DNA from: DATCRE01 sp964235605
Lineage (GTDB): Bacteria > Bacteroidota > Bacteroidia > Cytophagales > Cyclobacteriaceae
Length of the DNA stretch: 35,546 nucleotides
Direction of reading: 5' to 3'
Assembly: GCA_964235605.1 (NCBI GenBank)
Contig: CAXSCR010000048.1
Span: forward strand, 1-35,546
Made by a program: the position numbers and the translations under genes. Of this stretch, positions 1 through 6,881 are shown one piece after another; position 1 is the stretch's first letter; each line of letters starts with the position of its first letter. The notes beneath the pieces are model-generated. The model saw only the letters and a program-made list of their open reading frames with translations, ran no database searches and was not told the DNA's origin.

Positions 1-23
1 ATAAAATCATCCAATTGATCAAT

Positions 24-866
24 TTAAATTAATACTGCATTTTGTCGTACACCCCAAGTATCTAATTGAACATCATATCTCCAAAAATCTGATAGTTTCG
101 TTGTTGAAGTCCCAAGCCCAATATAACCCTGATCACCAACAGAGAATGTAATAGCGTTATAGCGACCATCTTCCGCATATTGTGCGTCAGAGTGAAGGCT
201 TGCTTTTTCCGACCACTTATCTAAACCAGGGTTATACTCATAAAGGCTATTGCTTAAATTACCAGCGAATACCCCCATGCCAACATAAGCTTTATTATTT
301 ACCACAAACCCTGAGCCGCTAGAAACAGCATCAGGAAAGGAAGCTTTTGAGGCCCACTTATCTAACTGAGGGTCATATTCCGCGAAAAAACGAGTGGGTT
401 CGGCAGTGTTTGGATCGGCATTACCGGAACAAACATATCCTTTATTTAAAATCGAAAATGCTACGCTATTGGAAACACCCATAGGGTAGTCTGCCTTTTT
501 TGTCCAACTATCTGTAACGGGATCATATTCATAAAATTGCTTTGAATAGCCAGATCCTGTGTTACTCCCCATTCCATAATAGCCTTTATTTCCAATGTTA
601 AAAGCTACAGCGCCATACTTTGCTTCAAATGTAACGTTGGCTTTCCTTATCCAAACATTGGTCGCAGGGTCGTATTCCCATACTTGAGTACTTTTATCTT
701 GTAAACCTATAAAGTAAATTTTACTATTAATGCTAAATGCAGCAGGCTGTATAAAAGTTTCGGATGGAAACGACGCAAGTTGCTGCCATGTATCTTGACC
801 CAAACAATGATTTACCAATAATAACAAAGTGAAACAGATTGTTATGCAGTATTTTTTCATAATCAT
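24..866 (-). CDS. Secreted kelch-repeat beta-propeller protein
   Basis: This 280-residue protein is probably exported. It starts with two lysines, a hydrophobic stretch (about residues 6-20) and a likely signal peptidase site near LGQ at 22-24. The rest is made of about five kelch-type repeats. Each has a hydrophobic strand, a glycine pair such as KGYYGMG or KAYVGMG, then a tyrosine-aspartate-proline turn followed by a tryptophan (EYDPATNVW, EYDPVTDSW, EYDPQLDKW, EYNPGLDKW, RYDVQLDTW). Kelch blades form beta-propellers that bind proteins or sugars, and no catalytic motif is visible. It has no type IX C-terminal sorting domain and ends right after the last blade. Starts at residue 1 or 3 are equally good. 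It lies 52 bases downstream of another secreted protein on the same strand, so the two may be cotranscribed. The fold is well supported but the role is unknown. Confidence 0.85.
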   Translation of the reverse strand: MIMKKYCITICFTLLLLVNHCLGQDTWQQLASFPSETFIQPAAFSINSKIYFIGLQDKSTQVWEYDPATNVWIRKANVTFEAKYGAVAFNIGNKGYYGMGSNTGSGYSKQFYEYDPVTDSWTKKADYPMGVSNSVAFSILNKGYVCSGNADPNTAEPTRFFAEYDPQLDKWASKASFPDAVSSGSGFVVNNKAYVGMGVFAGNLSNSLYEYNPGLDKWSEKASLHSDAQYAEDGRYNAITFSVGDQGYIGLGTSTTKLSDFWRYDVQLDTWGVRQNAVLI

Positions 867-918
867 AAGATAATTTTTAGACTAAGTCCGTAGCTGTTAT
901 GGGAAAGATTTGTATCTA

Positions 919-1611
919 TTAGTTACCAGCAATTTTACTCTTCAGCTCATCATTCTCCTTCTTAATTGAATCAACTTGCTTTTGCAAGTCGATAATATAG
1001 AGTGTAAGCTCCTCAACCTTCTTTAGTAGTAAAACATCCATCTCACCAAGTTTATGGCCATCGGTCTTTACTTCTTCTGCTGAAGGAATCTCCGGCAAAT
1101 GTTTATTTATACTTATATAGTTTTGTAGCTCTCTTAAGGAAGGCATTTTGTACGTATGTTCAAATACATAATCTGGCCAGGGACTCGTTGTTATTACTTG
1201 AACTTCACGAGCGCCAATTTTTCCTTCAACAGCAAGTTTAAACGAACCCGGATTACTCGTACCTATTCCAATATTGCCATTTGCCTGTATCGCTATCCTA
1301 GAGGTAAAACCAGTAGATAGGTATAGGGGACCATTTGTTAAATTTAAATTACAATAATTAGTTCCCAAATACATATCTAAACTATTGGCTGTCGACGTAG
1401 TTCGTAAAGACAAAACAGAAGCAGAAGGACCTTGAAGCTGAAATATCTTCTCTGTTGCTCCATAGGATCCAATTATTGAGGTCCCACCTATTACCACATT
1501 ACCGTCTCTATATATAAGACCTGTACTATTTGCAGAGCCGAGCCAAGATTGGGCTTGAATTTCGAAAATCGCTAATAATAACATAGCTGTAAAAAAGATT
1601 ATTCTTTTCAT
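919..1611 (-). CDS. Secreted tail-fibre-like protein with C-terminal coiled coil
   Basis: This protein has 230 residues. Residues 1-20 form a signal peptide ending at IQAQ. The middle part is rich in Gly, Asn, Thr and Ser, with short repeats such as GNVVIGG and GNIGIGTSNP that resemble phage tail-fibre or adhesin stalks. From about residue 125 comes a block common in Bacteroidota tail-fibre or S74-like proteins: LAVEGKIGAREV, then WPDYVF, then HLPEIPSAEEV, then LGEMDVLLLKKVEELTLY. The last 35 residues are a charged heptad pattern expected to form a trimeric coiled coil. The usual family members are much longer in the stalk, so this is a short version. I do not see the catalytic S/K dyad region of a true S74 autoprotease. 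The likely role is a surface fibre or matrix protein, which is inferred. Confidence 0.8.
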   Translation of the reverse strand: MKRIIFFTAMLLLAIFEIQAQSWLGSANSTGLIYRDGNVVIGGTSIIGSYGATEKIFQLQGPSASVLSLRTTSTANSLDMYLGTNYCNLNLTNGPLYLSTGFTSRIAIQANGNIGIGTSNPGSFKLAVEGKIGAREVQVITTSPWPDYVFEHTYKMPSLRELQNYISINKHLPEIPSAEEVKTDGHKLGEMDVLLLKKVEELTLYIIDLQKQVDSIKKENDELKSKIAGN

Positions 1612-1743
1612 GATAAAATGTTTAAGTGTTAATTATGGATTAATATTATTTGAACAAGTTAGAGCTCAGTTTATTCGAACTAAAACGGCGGATCATCAAG
1701 AAGATTGCCGAAGAGATATACTCAAGGGTAAGTGAGGGGGTTT
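1612..1743. other. Short non-coding interval
   Basis: This is AT-rich sequence between the tail-fibre-like gene and the HMA remnant. Only a 41-codon open frame without an ATG is present on the plus strand (about 1650-1775). I see no promoter match, hairpin or repeat that I would stand behind. Confidence 0.4.
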
Positions 1744-2227
1744 TCATTCTACATGGTGTTTGTTTAAGCAAATGTAATTAACAAAATCATAAATATCAAG
1801 TAATACAAATACAGTCTGGTCTGAAAACTTTTTATCAAAATTTAATTTCTGTCAACCCTTTCAATAACTGTTGTTTTTGTGTGTTAAGTAGAAAGAAGGT
1901 GGCAGTATTGTATATAAAATAATGGATTCAAAGGGCTTACTAAAATTAAAAGTTGCACTTAAATTCCTTACAGAAAAACCAGCATCAATAACGCTTTTGA
2001 TTAGTGTTCTTATGTTGACTGAGGTATTTTCTTTAAATTCAACAGAAGCTAAATTAGTATTCAAATCAACTGCTACTTTACTAATGAAATCTAATTTTTG
2101 AATTGAACGCTGAACACCATAAGAACATTGAGCAAGTTAGGCCGTCAATTTGTATAGTTGCTGTTTTAAATTGGGCAGATGAAGTAAATGAGTTTAGAAA
2201 GAAGATTATTAGAAGGAGTCTGTACAT
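1744..2227 (-). pseudogene. Broken secreted heavy-metal-associated (HMA) domain protein
   Basis: Reading down from an ATG at 2227 gives a clean signal peptide (MYRLLLIIFFLNS, then TSSAQ) and the start of an HMA domain, QIDGLTCSM. At about 2124-2127 the frame breaks exactly at the second cysteine of the expected TCSMC metal site. Two bases are missing from a short AC repeat, and the original frame stops at 2081-2083. In the next frame the HMA fold continues: VQRSIQKLDFISKVAVDL, then ASVEFKENTSVNIRTL, then VIDAGFSVRNLSATFNF. A second break near 1920-1932 moves the reading to YNTATFFLLNT and QQLLKGLTEIKF. A probable third break near 1840-1847 leads to DKKFSDQTVF and a stop at 1744. As I recall the family, Bacteroidota members have this same layout of signal peptide, HMA domain and a C-terminal segment ending in a DKxF block. 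They are thought to bind copper or similar ions outside the cytoplasm. Sequencing error is possible, but several breaks in under 500 bases with intact neighbours favour real decay. Confidence 0.75.
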
Positions 2228-2365
2228 GAGTAGGGGGATTTATTTTTTAAAAATAACAATGATAAAGTTACCTTTCAATAGATCCGCTCTTTTTATCAAG
2301 AAATTCTGCTGTTTAAATACCAGGACTTGAGATTTCAATGGGTAAAGAAATACCAAATTCATTAA

Positions 2366-3034
2366 TTATATTTTTAAAGTTATACGGTAAAGAAGATTCC
2401 TTTCATCCAACAAAAATTTCTTCTCTGTAATTAAGTTAAATCTAAACCCTGCACTTTCAGCTATTGAAAAGATTTTATCTTGTTGGCAATCTGTTGACAA
2501 TACCATAATAACATAGGAGTTAATATTTATGTATTGATATAAATAAGAAAAAAGTTTTAAAAAGTATTCAAAATCGTCTCCACATTTCCATGCGAGCTCT
2601 TCATCGTTGTTAGGTTTATGGGCATAATATGGGGGATTAATAATAATCCAATCAAATACTTGGGGCTCAATGTTTTTAAATAAATCTGAATGAATTGTTT
2701 TAATTTGAACCTGGTTCTTTAAGGCATTAAGTTCTGTGTTCTTAATGGCATTTACATTTAAGTCAGATGATGTTACCTTGGCTGCTGCTTTTGCCACTGC
2801 TACGGAAATTAAACCTGTTCCACATCCTAGTTCTAAGACCGTTTTGTTTTCGAGATTCTGCTTTAATAAAAAACGAAGTAGAAATTTAGTGCTATAGAAA
2901 AGCCCAGGGTGAAAAACACCCGGGAACACTTTAATTTTAATTTTATTATATGTTAATGAGCGTTCTTTCCGCAAATACCACTTAGTAAGCGGGACTAGAA
3001 TGATTGAAGCAACGCGTTTAAAATATTTACGCAT
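2366..3034 (-). CDS. SAM-dependent methyltransferase of the MTS/HemK type
   Basis: This 222-residue class I methyltransferase has its SAM-binding loop at residues 67-74 (LELGCGTG), an acidic end of strand 2 at SSDLN (89-93), and the NPPYY motif at 133-137. In known enzymes the NPPY motif holds a planar amide or exocyclic amine, so the target is probably a nitrogen of glutamine, adenine or guanine. Closest by motif are HemK/PrmC, RlmG/RsmC and 'methyltransferase small' proteins, but it lacks their extra N-terminal domains. Residues 1-40 are basic and hydrophobic and may rest on the membrane. It starts 4 bases after the stop of the upstream radical SAM gene, so the two are almost certainly translated from one message. 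The substrate is unknown. Confidence 0.85.
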   Translation of the reverse strand: MRKYFKRVASIILVPLTKWYLRKERSLTYNKIKIKVFPGVFHPGLFYSTKFLLRFLLKQNLENKTVLELGCGTGLISVAVAKAAAKVTSSDLNVNAIKNTELNALKNQVQIKTIHSDLFKNIEPQVFDWIIINPPYYAHKPNNDEELAWKCGDDFEYFLKLFSYLYQYININSYVIMVLSTDCQQDKIFSIAESAGFRFNLITEKKFLLDERNLLYRITLKI

Positions 3035-3038
3035 CAGA

Positions 3039-4547
3039 TCATTCCATTTTAAAGCCTTCTATTTCGGGCTGTCTGTATCTCCACAGTCGTTGAAGAATTT
3101 TGATCTCATAAGGAAACTTAAAAATATTTTTTCTATATCTGAATTTTGAGATTGCGCACATTACTTTCCGCTTTAAAGGAGTAAGTCTAAAATCGGATAC
3201 GGTAGGATATCGTGCATTTAGCACTGCTTCAAACCCCATTATCTTGTCTATCATATGGGGTGTGAGCCAGGGAGTAAGAGGGTTTTTACGAAGATCAAAA
3301 TTTTGCCAGGCCGGATTCAACCAGTCTTCTAATGTTTCAGGAAACTTAAACCCAGAGGCAGTAACTTGTTTGTATAACTCCGATCCTTCAGTGGCAACGG
3401 GACTATATACGTAAATGATAATTTCAGTATTAGGGTTGATTTCTTTTATTTGCTTGATGTAGGCGATGTCCTCATCAATTTGTTGCATTACTTTTTCCGG
3501 CGTTTCGCCTGGAAATCCAAGAACAAATGAATACTCTGGAATGATATCGAATTTTTTCATTCGTGCGGCGAACGCTTTCATTTGTGCGGTAGTCTGAGTC
3601 CCTCCTTTATCCATTTTTTTCAAGAGTTCATCATTGCTGGTTTCGGCACCAAAAAAAATCATCTGGCACCCAGCCTCTCGCATTATAGCTAAAGACGCAT
3701 CACTGTATTTGTCCACAGTGTCGATTCTTCCCTCACCCCACCATTTAATATTTTCATTTTTAATGAGCTTAGAAAATTCAACAGTCCTCTTCTCACTTAC
3801 AAAGAAATTATTATCGTGGAATTCAACAGCGTCTGTCCCATAATTCTCGATAAGATATTTAATGTCCTGATATATAATGCTAGCTGATTTGCCTTTCCAT
3901 CGCGCATTATAAATTGGCACTACAGCACAAAAAGAACAAGTAAAAGGGCAGCCCATACTTGAATGATAAGAAGCAGTACGATTGCCAAGAAATGTTTTTC
4001 CTAAATATCTATCTAGCGGGTAAAATTGACCTAACGATTCGTAAGGTAGCTGAGGCAACTTATCCTGATCCTGTAACACAGCTAGCGGCGTCTTTATGAT
4101 GTCATTATTTTTTTTGTAGATTAGGTTCTGAATTCCTTCAAAAGGCTTTCCAGTTTCTAAGGCTTCCAATAATTCCGGGAAGGCATCATCGCCAGGTCCG
4201 TTAATTATAAAATCAACATATTCTGAATTAATAACTGACTTATATTGATTGGAGGCGAAATAACCACCCCAGATATTAATAATTAGCGGATATTCGGTTC
4301 GAATTTTTTTTGTGTAAGGTATTGCTTGCTTTAATTGTGGGCCTGGCATTACAGTGCAACCAAAATATTTAACAAGGCCGGTGTCTAGATGTTTTTGAAT
4401 CGTAACCCAAGGATCTTCTTCAAGATTGCCGTCGATAATAATATAATCATACTTTCCATGGATTGAAGCAGCAACTTGCAAGATGGAATTGGGAATTCTG
4501 TGCTTTGCACGAGCACTTCGTGGGTTAAAAAGGATAACTTTGTTCAT
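3039..4547 (-). CDS. B12-binding-type radical SAM protein
   Basis: The protein has about 502 residues counted from the ATG at 4547. A longer frame reaches a TTG at 4586, but family members begin with a strand like NKVILFNPR, so I take the later start. Residues 1 to about 150 form a Rossmann-like cobalamin-binding domain (IIIDGN, then GCTVMPGP, then WGGYFAS, then YVDFIINGPGDDAF). It lacks the classical DxHxxG histidine. The radical SAM barrel follows, with the 4Fe-4S motif CPFTCSFC at residues 200-207 (cysteines 200, 204 and 207) and downstream MIFFGAETSND and SFVLGFPGETPE segments. Class B relatives methylate unreactive carbons or phosphorus, or rearrange rings. The target here is unknown. 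It precedes the methyltransferase gene by 4 bases and faces a divergent glycosyltransferase, which suggests a role in the same lipid or glycan pathway. Confidence 0.88.
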   Translation of the reverse strand: MNKVILFNPRSARAKHRIPNSILQVAASIHGKYDYIIIDGNLEEDPWVTIQKHLDTGLVKYFGCTVMPGPQLKQAIPYTKKIRTEYPLIINIWGGYFASNQYKSVINSEYVDFIINGPGDDAFPELLEALETGKPFEGIQNLIYKKNNDIIKTPLAVLQDQDKLPQLPYESLGQFYPLDRYLGKTFLGNRTASYHSSMGCPFTCSFCAVVPIYNARWKGKSASIIYQDIKYLIENYGTDAVEFHDNNFFVSEKRTVEFSKLIKNENIKWWGEGRIDTVDKYSDASLAIMREAGCQMIFFGAETSNDELLKKMDKGGTQTTAQMKAFAARMKKFDIIPEYSFVLGFPGETPEKVMQQIDEDIAYIKQIKEINPNTEIIIYVYSPVATEGSELYKQVTASGFKFPETLEDWLNPAWQNFDLRKNPLTPWLTPHMIDKIMGFEAVLNARYPTVSDFRLTPLKRKVMCAISKFRYRKNIFKFPYEIKILQRLWRYRQPEIEGFKME

Positions 4548-4558
4548 AGAAGGATGTC

Positions 4559-4586
4559 TAAAGATACTAAACATATACGGCATCAA
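4559..4586 (-). promoter_or_regulatory. Putative promoter for the radical SAM gene
   Basis: On the minus strand a TTG (4586-4584) is followed after 17 bases by TATCTTTA (4566-4559), one mismatch from the Bacteroidota -7 element TAnnTTTG. Transcription would start a few bases before the ATG at 4547, leaving an almost absent leader. If correct, the upstream TTG at 4586 cannot be the start codon. This is motif matching only. Confidence 0.35.
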
Positions 4587-4607
4587 TTACTTTTTATAAT
4601 ATTTTAA

Positions 4608-4634
4608 TTGCTCCCCTATTGCTGATTATATTTG
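4608..4634 (+). promoter_or_regulatory. Putative promoter for the DPM1-like glycosyltransferase
   Basis: TATATTTG at 4627-4634 matches the -7 consensus TAnnTTTG exactly. A TTG at 4608-4610 lies 16 bases upstream, slightly shorter than the usual spacing. Transcription would begin near 4641, about six bases before the ATG at 4647. That argues against the TTG at 4632 as the start codon. Confidence 0.4.
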
Positions 4635-4646
4635 GCCTTATACGAT

Positions 4647-5414
4647 ATGATTGACGGAAAAAAAATTGTGGTTATTTTACCTGCATACAATGCTGCTCTT
4701 ACTTTGCGCCAAACGTATGCTGAAATTCCACATGATATTGTAGATGATATTATTCTTACTGATGATGCAAGTATTGATCAGACATTATCTATAGCAAAAG
4801 AGCTTGGTATCATCCATATTCTTAAACACGAACACAATAGAGGATATGGTGCTAATCAGAAAACTTGCTATGCAAAGGCTCTTGAGTTGCAGGCTGATAT
4901 AGTAATTATGCTTCATCCTGATTATCAATATACCCCTAAGCTGATCCCTAGTATGGCATATCTAATTGCCAATAATTTATATTCGGTCGTTCTAGGATCA
5001 CGGATTTTAGGGAAAGGTGCGATAAAAGGCGGTATGCCGATTTACAAATACATTGCTAACAGGGCTCTGACATTTTTTCAGAATCTGATGACGGGCGCAA
5101 AACTTTCTGAATACCATACAGGGTATAGGGCGTTTTCTTCTCATGTGCTCAGAGAAATTAATTATAGGAATAATTCGGACGGTTTTGTTTTTGATAATGA
5201 AATATTATCTCAGATAATTTATGCGGGATATGAAATTGCAGAAATTACTTGTCCTGCGAAATATTTTGAAGATGCGTCATCTATTAATTTTACAAACAGT
5301 ATTCGATATGGATTAGGGGTTGTGAGAATTTCTGTCCAGCATTTTTTCCAACATAAAAAAATTATACTTCATTCCCGTTATAAACCTTCCCCATCTAGCA
5401 CCTCATATACATAA
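4647..5414 (+). CDS. Family 2 glycosyltransferase, DPM1-like
   Basis: This is a GT-A glycosyltransferase of 255 residues from the ATG at 4647. The nucleotide-sugar domain begins VVILPAYNAALTL, with the two aspartates at 39-40 (TDDAS), a RGYGANQKT segment at 65-73, and the HPDYQY region at 90-95 where the metal-binding acidic motif usually sits. KGGMPIYK and the YHTGYRAF segment match dolichyl-phosphate mannose synthase-like proteins. It has no C-terminal membrane helices, so it belongs to the type that works on the cytoplasmic face, perhaps with membrane partners. The expected reaction is transfer of a hexose from a nucleotide sugar to polyprenyl phosphate. That would supply the GT-C enzymes encoded just downstream on the other strand. 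Its last 37 bases overlap the end of the convergent GT-C gene. Confidence 0.85.
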   Translation: MIDGKKIVVILPAYNAALTLRQTYAEIPHDIVDDIILTDDASIDQTLSIAKELGIIHILKHEHNRGYGANQKTCYAKALELQADIVIMLHPDYQYTPKLIPSMAYLIANNLYSVVLGSRILGKGAIKGGMPIYKYIANRALTFFQNLMTGAKLSEYHTGYRAFSSHVLREINYRNNSDGFVFDNEILSQIIYAGYEIAEITCPAKYFEDASSINFTNSIRYGLGVVRISVQHFFQHKKIILHSRYKPSPSSTSYT

Positions 5415-6877
5415 TAGTTCTCATGTTTAACAGCACTGCTATTAAAACTTCTGATAAACTTGAAGTGCACTGTTTCTTCCGGTGATAAATGAAGTATTGA
5501 ATTTGCGATATATAAAACAGGCATTGAGCATTTTGAAGCAAAATTTAGCGCTGCAGTTTTTAGTGCTAATTCAGTATTTGCAACAACGTAATCACTCTGT
5601 CTGTTAAAGTTACAGAAGCTTCCATAGCGTTGATCTGTCAAATAATACATTTTTTTATTGAGGTAGGCTGATATAGGGGCTGCACCGCATCCGCCTGCAA
5701 TGTATTCAGCTTTAGGCTCATGTGCTTTCAAAAAAGCAGCAACGTTCTTTGATTCTGAAAAGGGCTCATTAAAGTCAAGTATATAATTAGTTACACCTGC
5801 TATCATTTGAATTACTAATACTGCTTTGAAAAAAAAGCCTACATATTTGGTTGAAGCGTAGCCTTTTATGTCTGATTGAGCTAAAGACAATAACCACATA
5901 CACATAACAAATACTATATACATTACTCCATAATATCGTACGGCATTAAGATCAGATAAATAGAAAAATGTAAGAATACATAAAGAACTAAAATAAAACA
6001 GTACTAGTAGTGATGCATATCTTTTAAAGATGATTAACGGATACGCAAATAGAAGAGTAGATAGTAAAGCGCAAAAAGGTTTAGATATTCCCATTAATAG
6101 GTTAGTATTCCAAAAATATACATTGGAAAAATCAGGTATAGGAATAAAGCCTTTTATGAAAACGACACTCATACGGGCAAGCCGATCGATTGAACTACTT
6201 TTATTCATTTGATGATATAATGTAGAATTTAAGGGCGGCACAATTTGTATCACACTTATCAGGGAACCAACGAAAATAATAACGAACCCAATAAGCAAGG
6301 CTTTTTCCCATATTCTTGTTTTTGTTACTAAGATTTCAAAGGCGATCACCAGCACAGTAGTGCTTGAGATAATAAGGCCAAATAGATGAGTGTTAGCCAG
6401 CGCAGCAAGTGCAAGTGCCAAAGCAATATATTTTTTCTTTTGATAAAAAATAATGGATAAAAACAGAAAGAATATTAACAATGAATAATTGCGACTAATC
6501 ACTGTATATTCATATAAAATGAAATTCCCCATTATAAAGAGGCACTTCTCCAGCTTGGTGAACGGTGCGTGAGAAAGAAAAAGGAACACAGCAGCCACAG
6601 ATATAATTACGTTGATTATTTGCATAGCAATAACATCCGTAAAAAACCGTGTACAGATGAATAGTAGAATGTTCCATAATAGAGGGTGACCTTCATACCT
6701 CGCATTCTCAAATAGTTCTTTTAAGGTGCTACTATCTCTTGCGAGTAACCAATGATGTGCTTCATCTAGCCAGACTTCATGGTGAAGAATGCCAATTATA
6801 CTTAAAATAGCAAAGACACATGTTGCTATAACATTGAAGCGTGTAATCCTACTATCATTAATCATTGACAAAATCAT
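5378..6877 (-). CDS. Multi-spanning GT-C type glycosyltransferase
   Basis: This integral membrane protein has 499 residues and about 10-12 hydrophobic segments. After the first membrane helix comes WLDEAHHW at residues 36-43. An acidic pair in the first periplasmic loop is the hallmark of ArnT/PMT-like GT-C enzymes. GHPLLWN follows at about 64-70, again typical of the family. Such enzymes take the sugar from a polyprenyl-phosphate donor on the outer face of the inner membrane. The C-terminal 110 residues form a soluble domain. The gene starts four bases after the stop of the upstream GT87-like gene and is probably translationally coupled to it. Its 3' end overlaps the convergent glycosyltransferase by 37 bases. 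Donor sugar and acceptor are not visible from the sequence. Confidence 0.8.
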   Translation of the reverse strand: MILSMINDSRITRFNVIATCVFAILSIIGILHHEVWLDEAHHWLLARDSSTLKELFENARYEGHPLLWNILLFICTRFFTDVIAMQIINVIISVAAVFLFLSHAPFTKLEKCLFIMGNFILYEYTVISRNYSLLIFFLFLSIIFYQKKKYIALALALAALANTHLFGLIISSTTVLVIAFEILVTKTRIWEKALLIGFVIIFVGSLISVIQIVPPLNSTLYHQMNKSSSIDRLARMSVVFIKGFIPIPDFSNVYFWNTNLLMGISKPFCALLSTLLFAYPLIIFKRYASLLVLFYFSSLCILTFFYLSDLNAVRYYGVMYIVFVMCMWLLSLAQSDIKGYASTKYVGFFFKAVLVIQMIAGVTNYILDFNEPFSESKNVAAFLKAHEPKAEYIAGGCGAAPISAYLNKKMYYLTDQRYGSFCNFNRQSDYVVANTELALKTAALNFASKCSMPVLYIANSILHLSPEETVHFKFIRSFNSSAVKHENYYVYEVLDGEGL

Positions 6878-6881
6878 TATG

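Noticed and set aside
1650..1775. Short plus-strand frame with an amphipathic, histidine-kinase-like helix pattern
   Set aside because: It has 41 codons, no ATG and no promoter. The resemblance is too weak to call a gene or remnant.
2103..2330. 75-codon open frame on the plus strand
   Set aside because: It lies opposite the HMA remnant, whose signal peptide and domain explain the bases better. Its translation shows no domain or signal.
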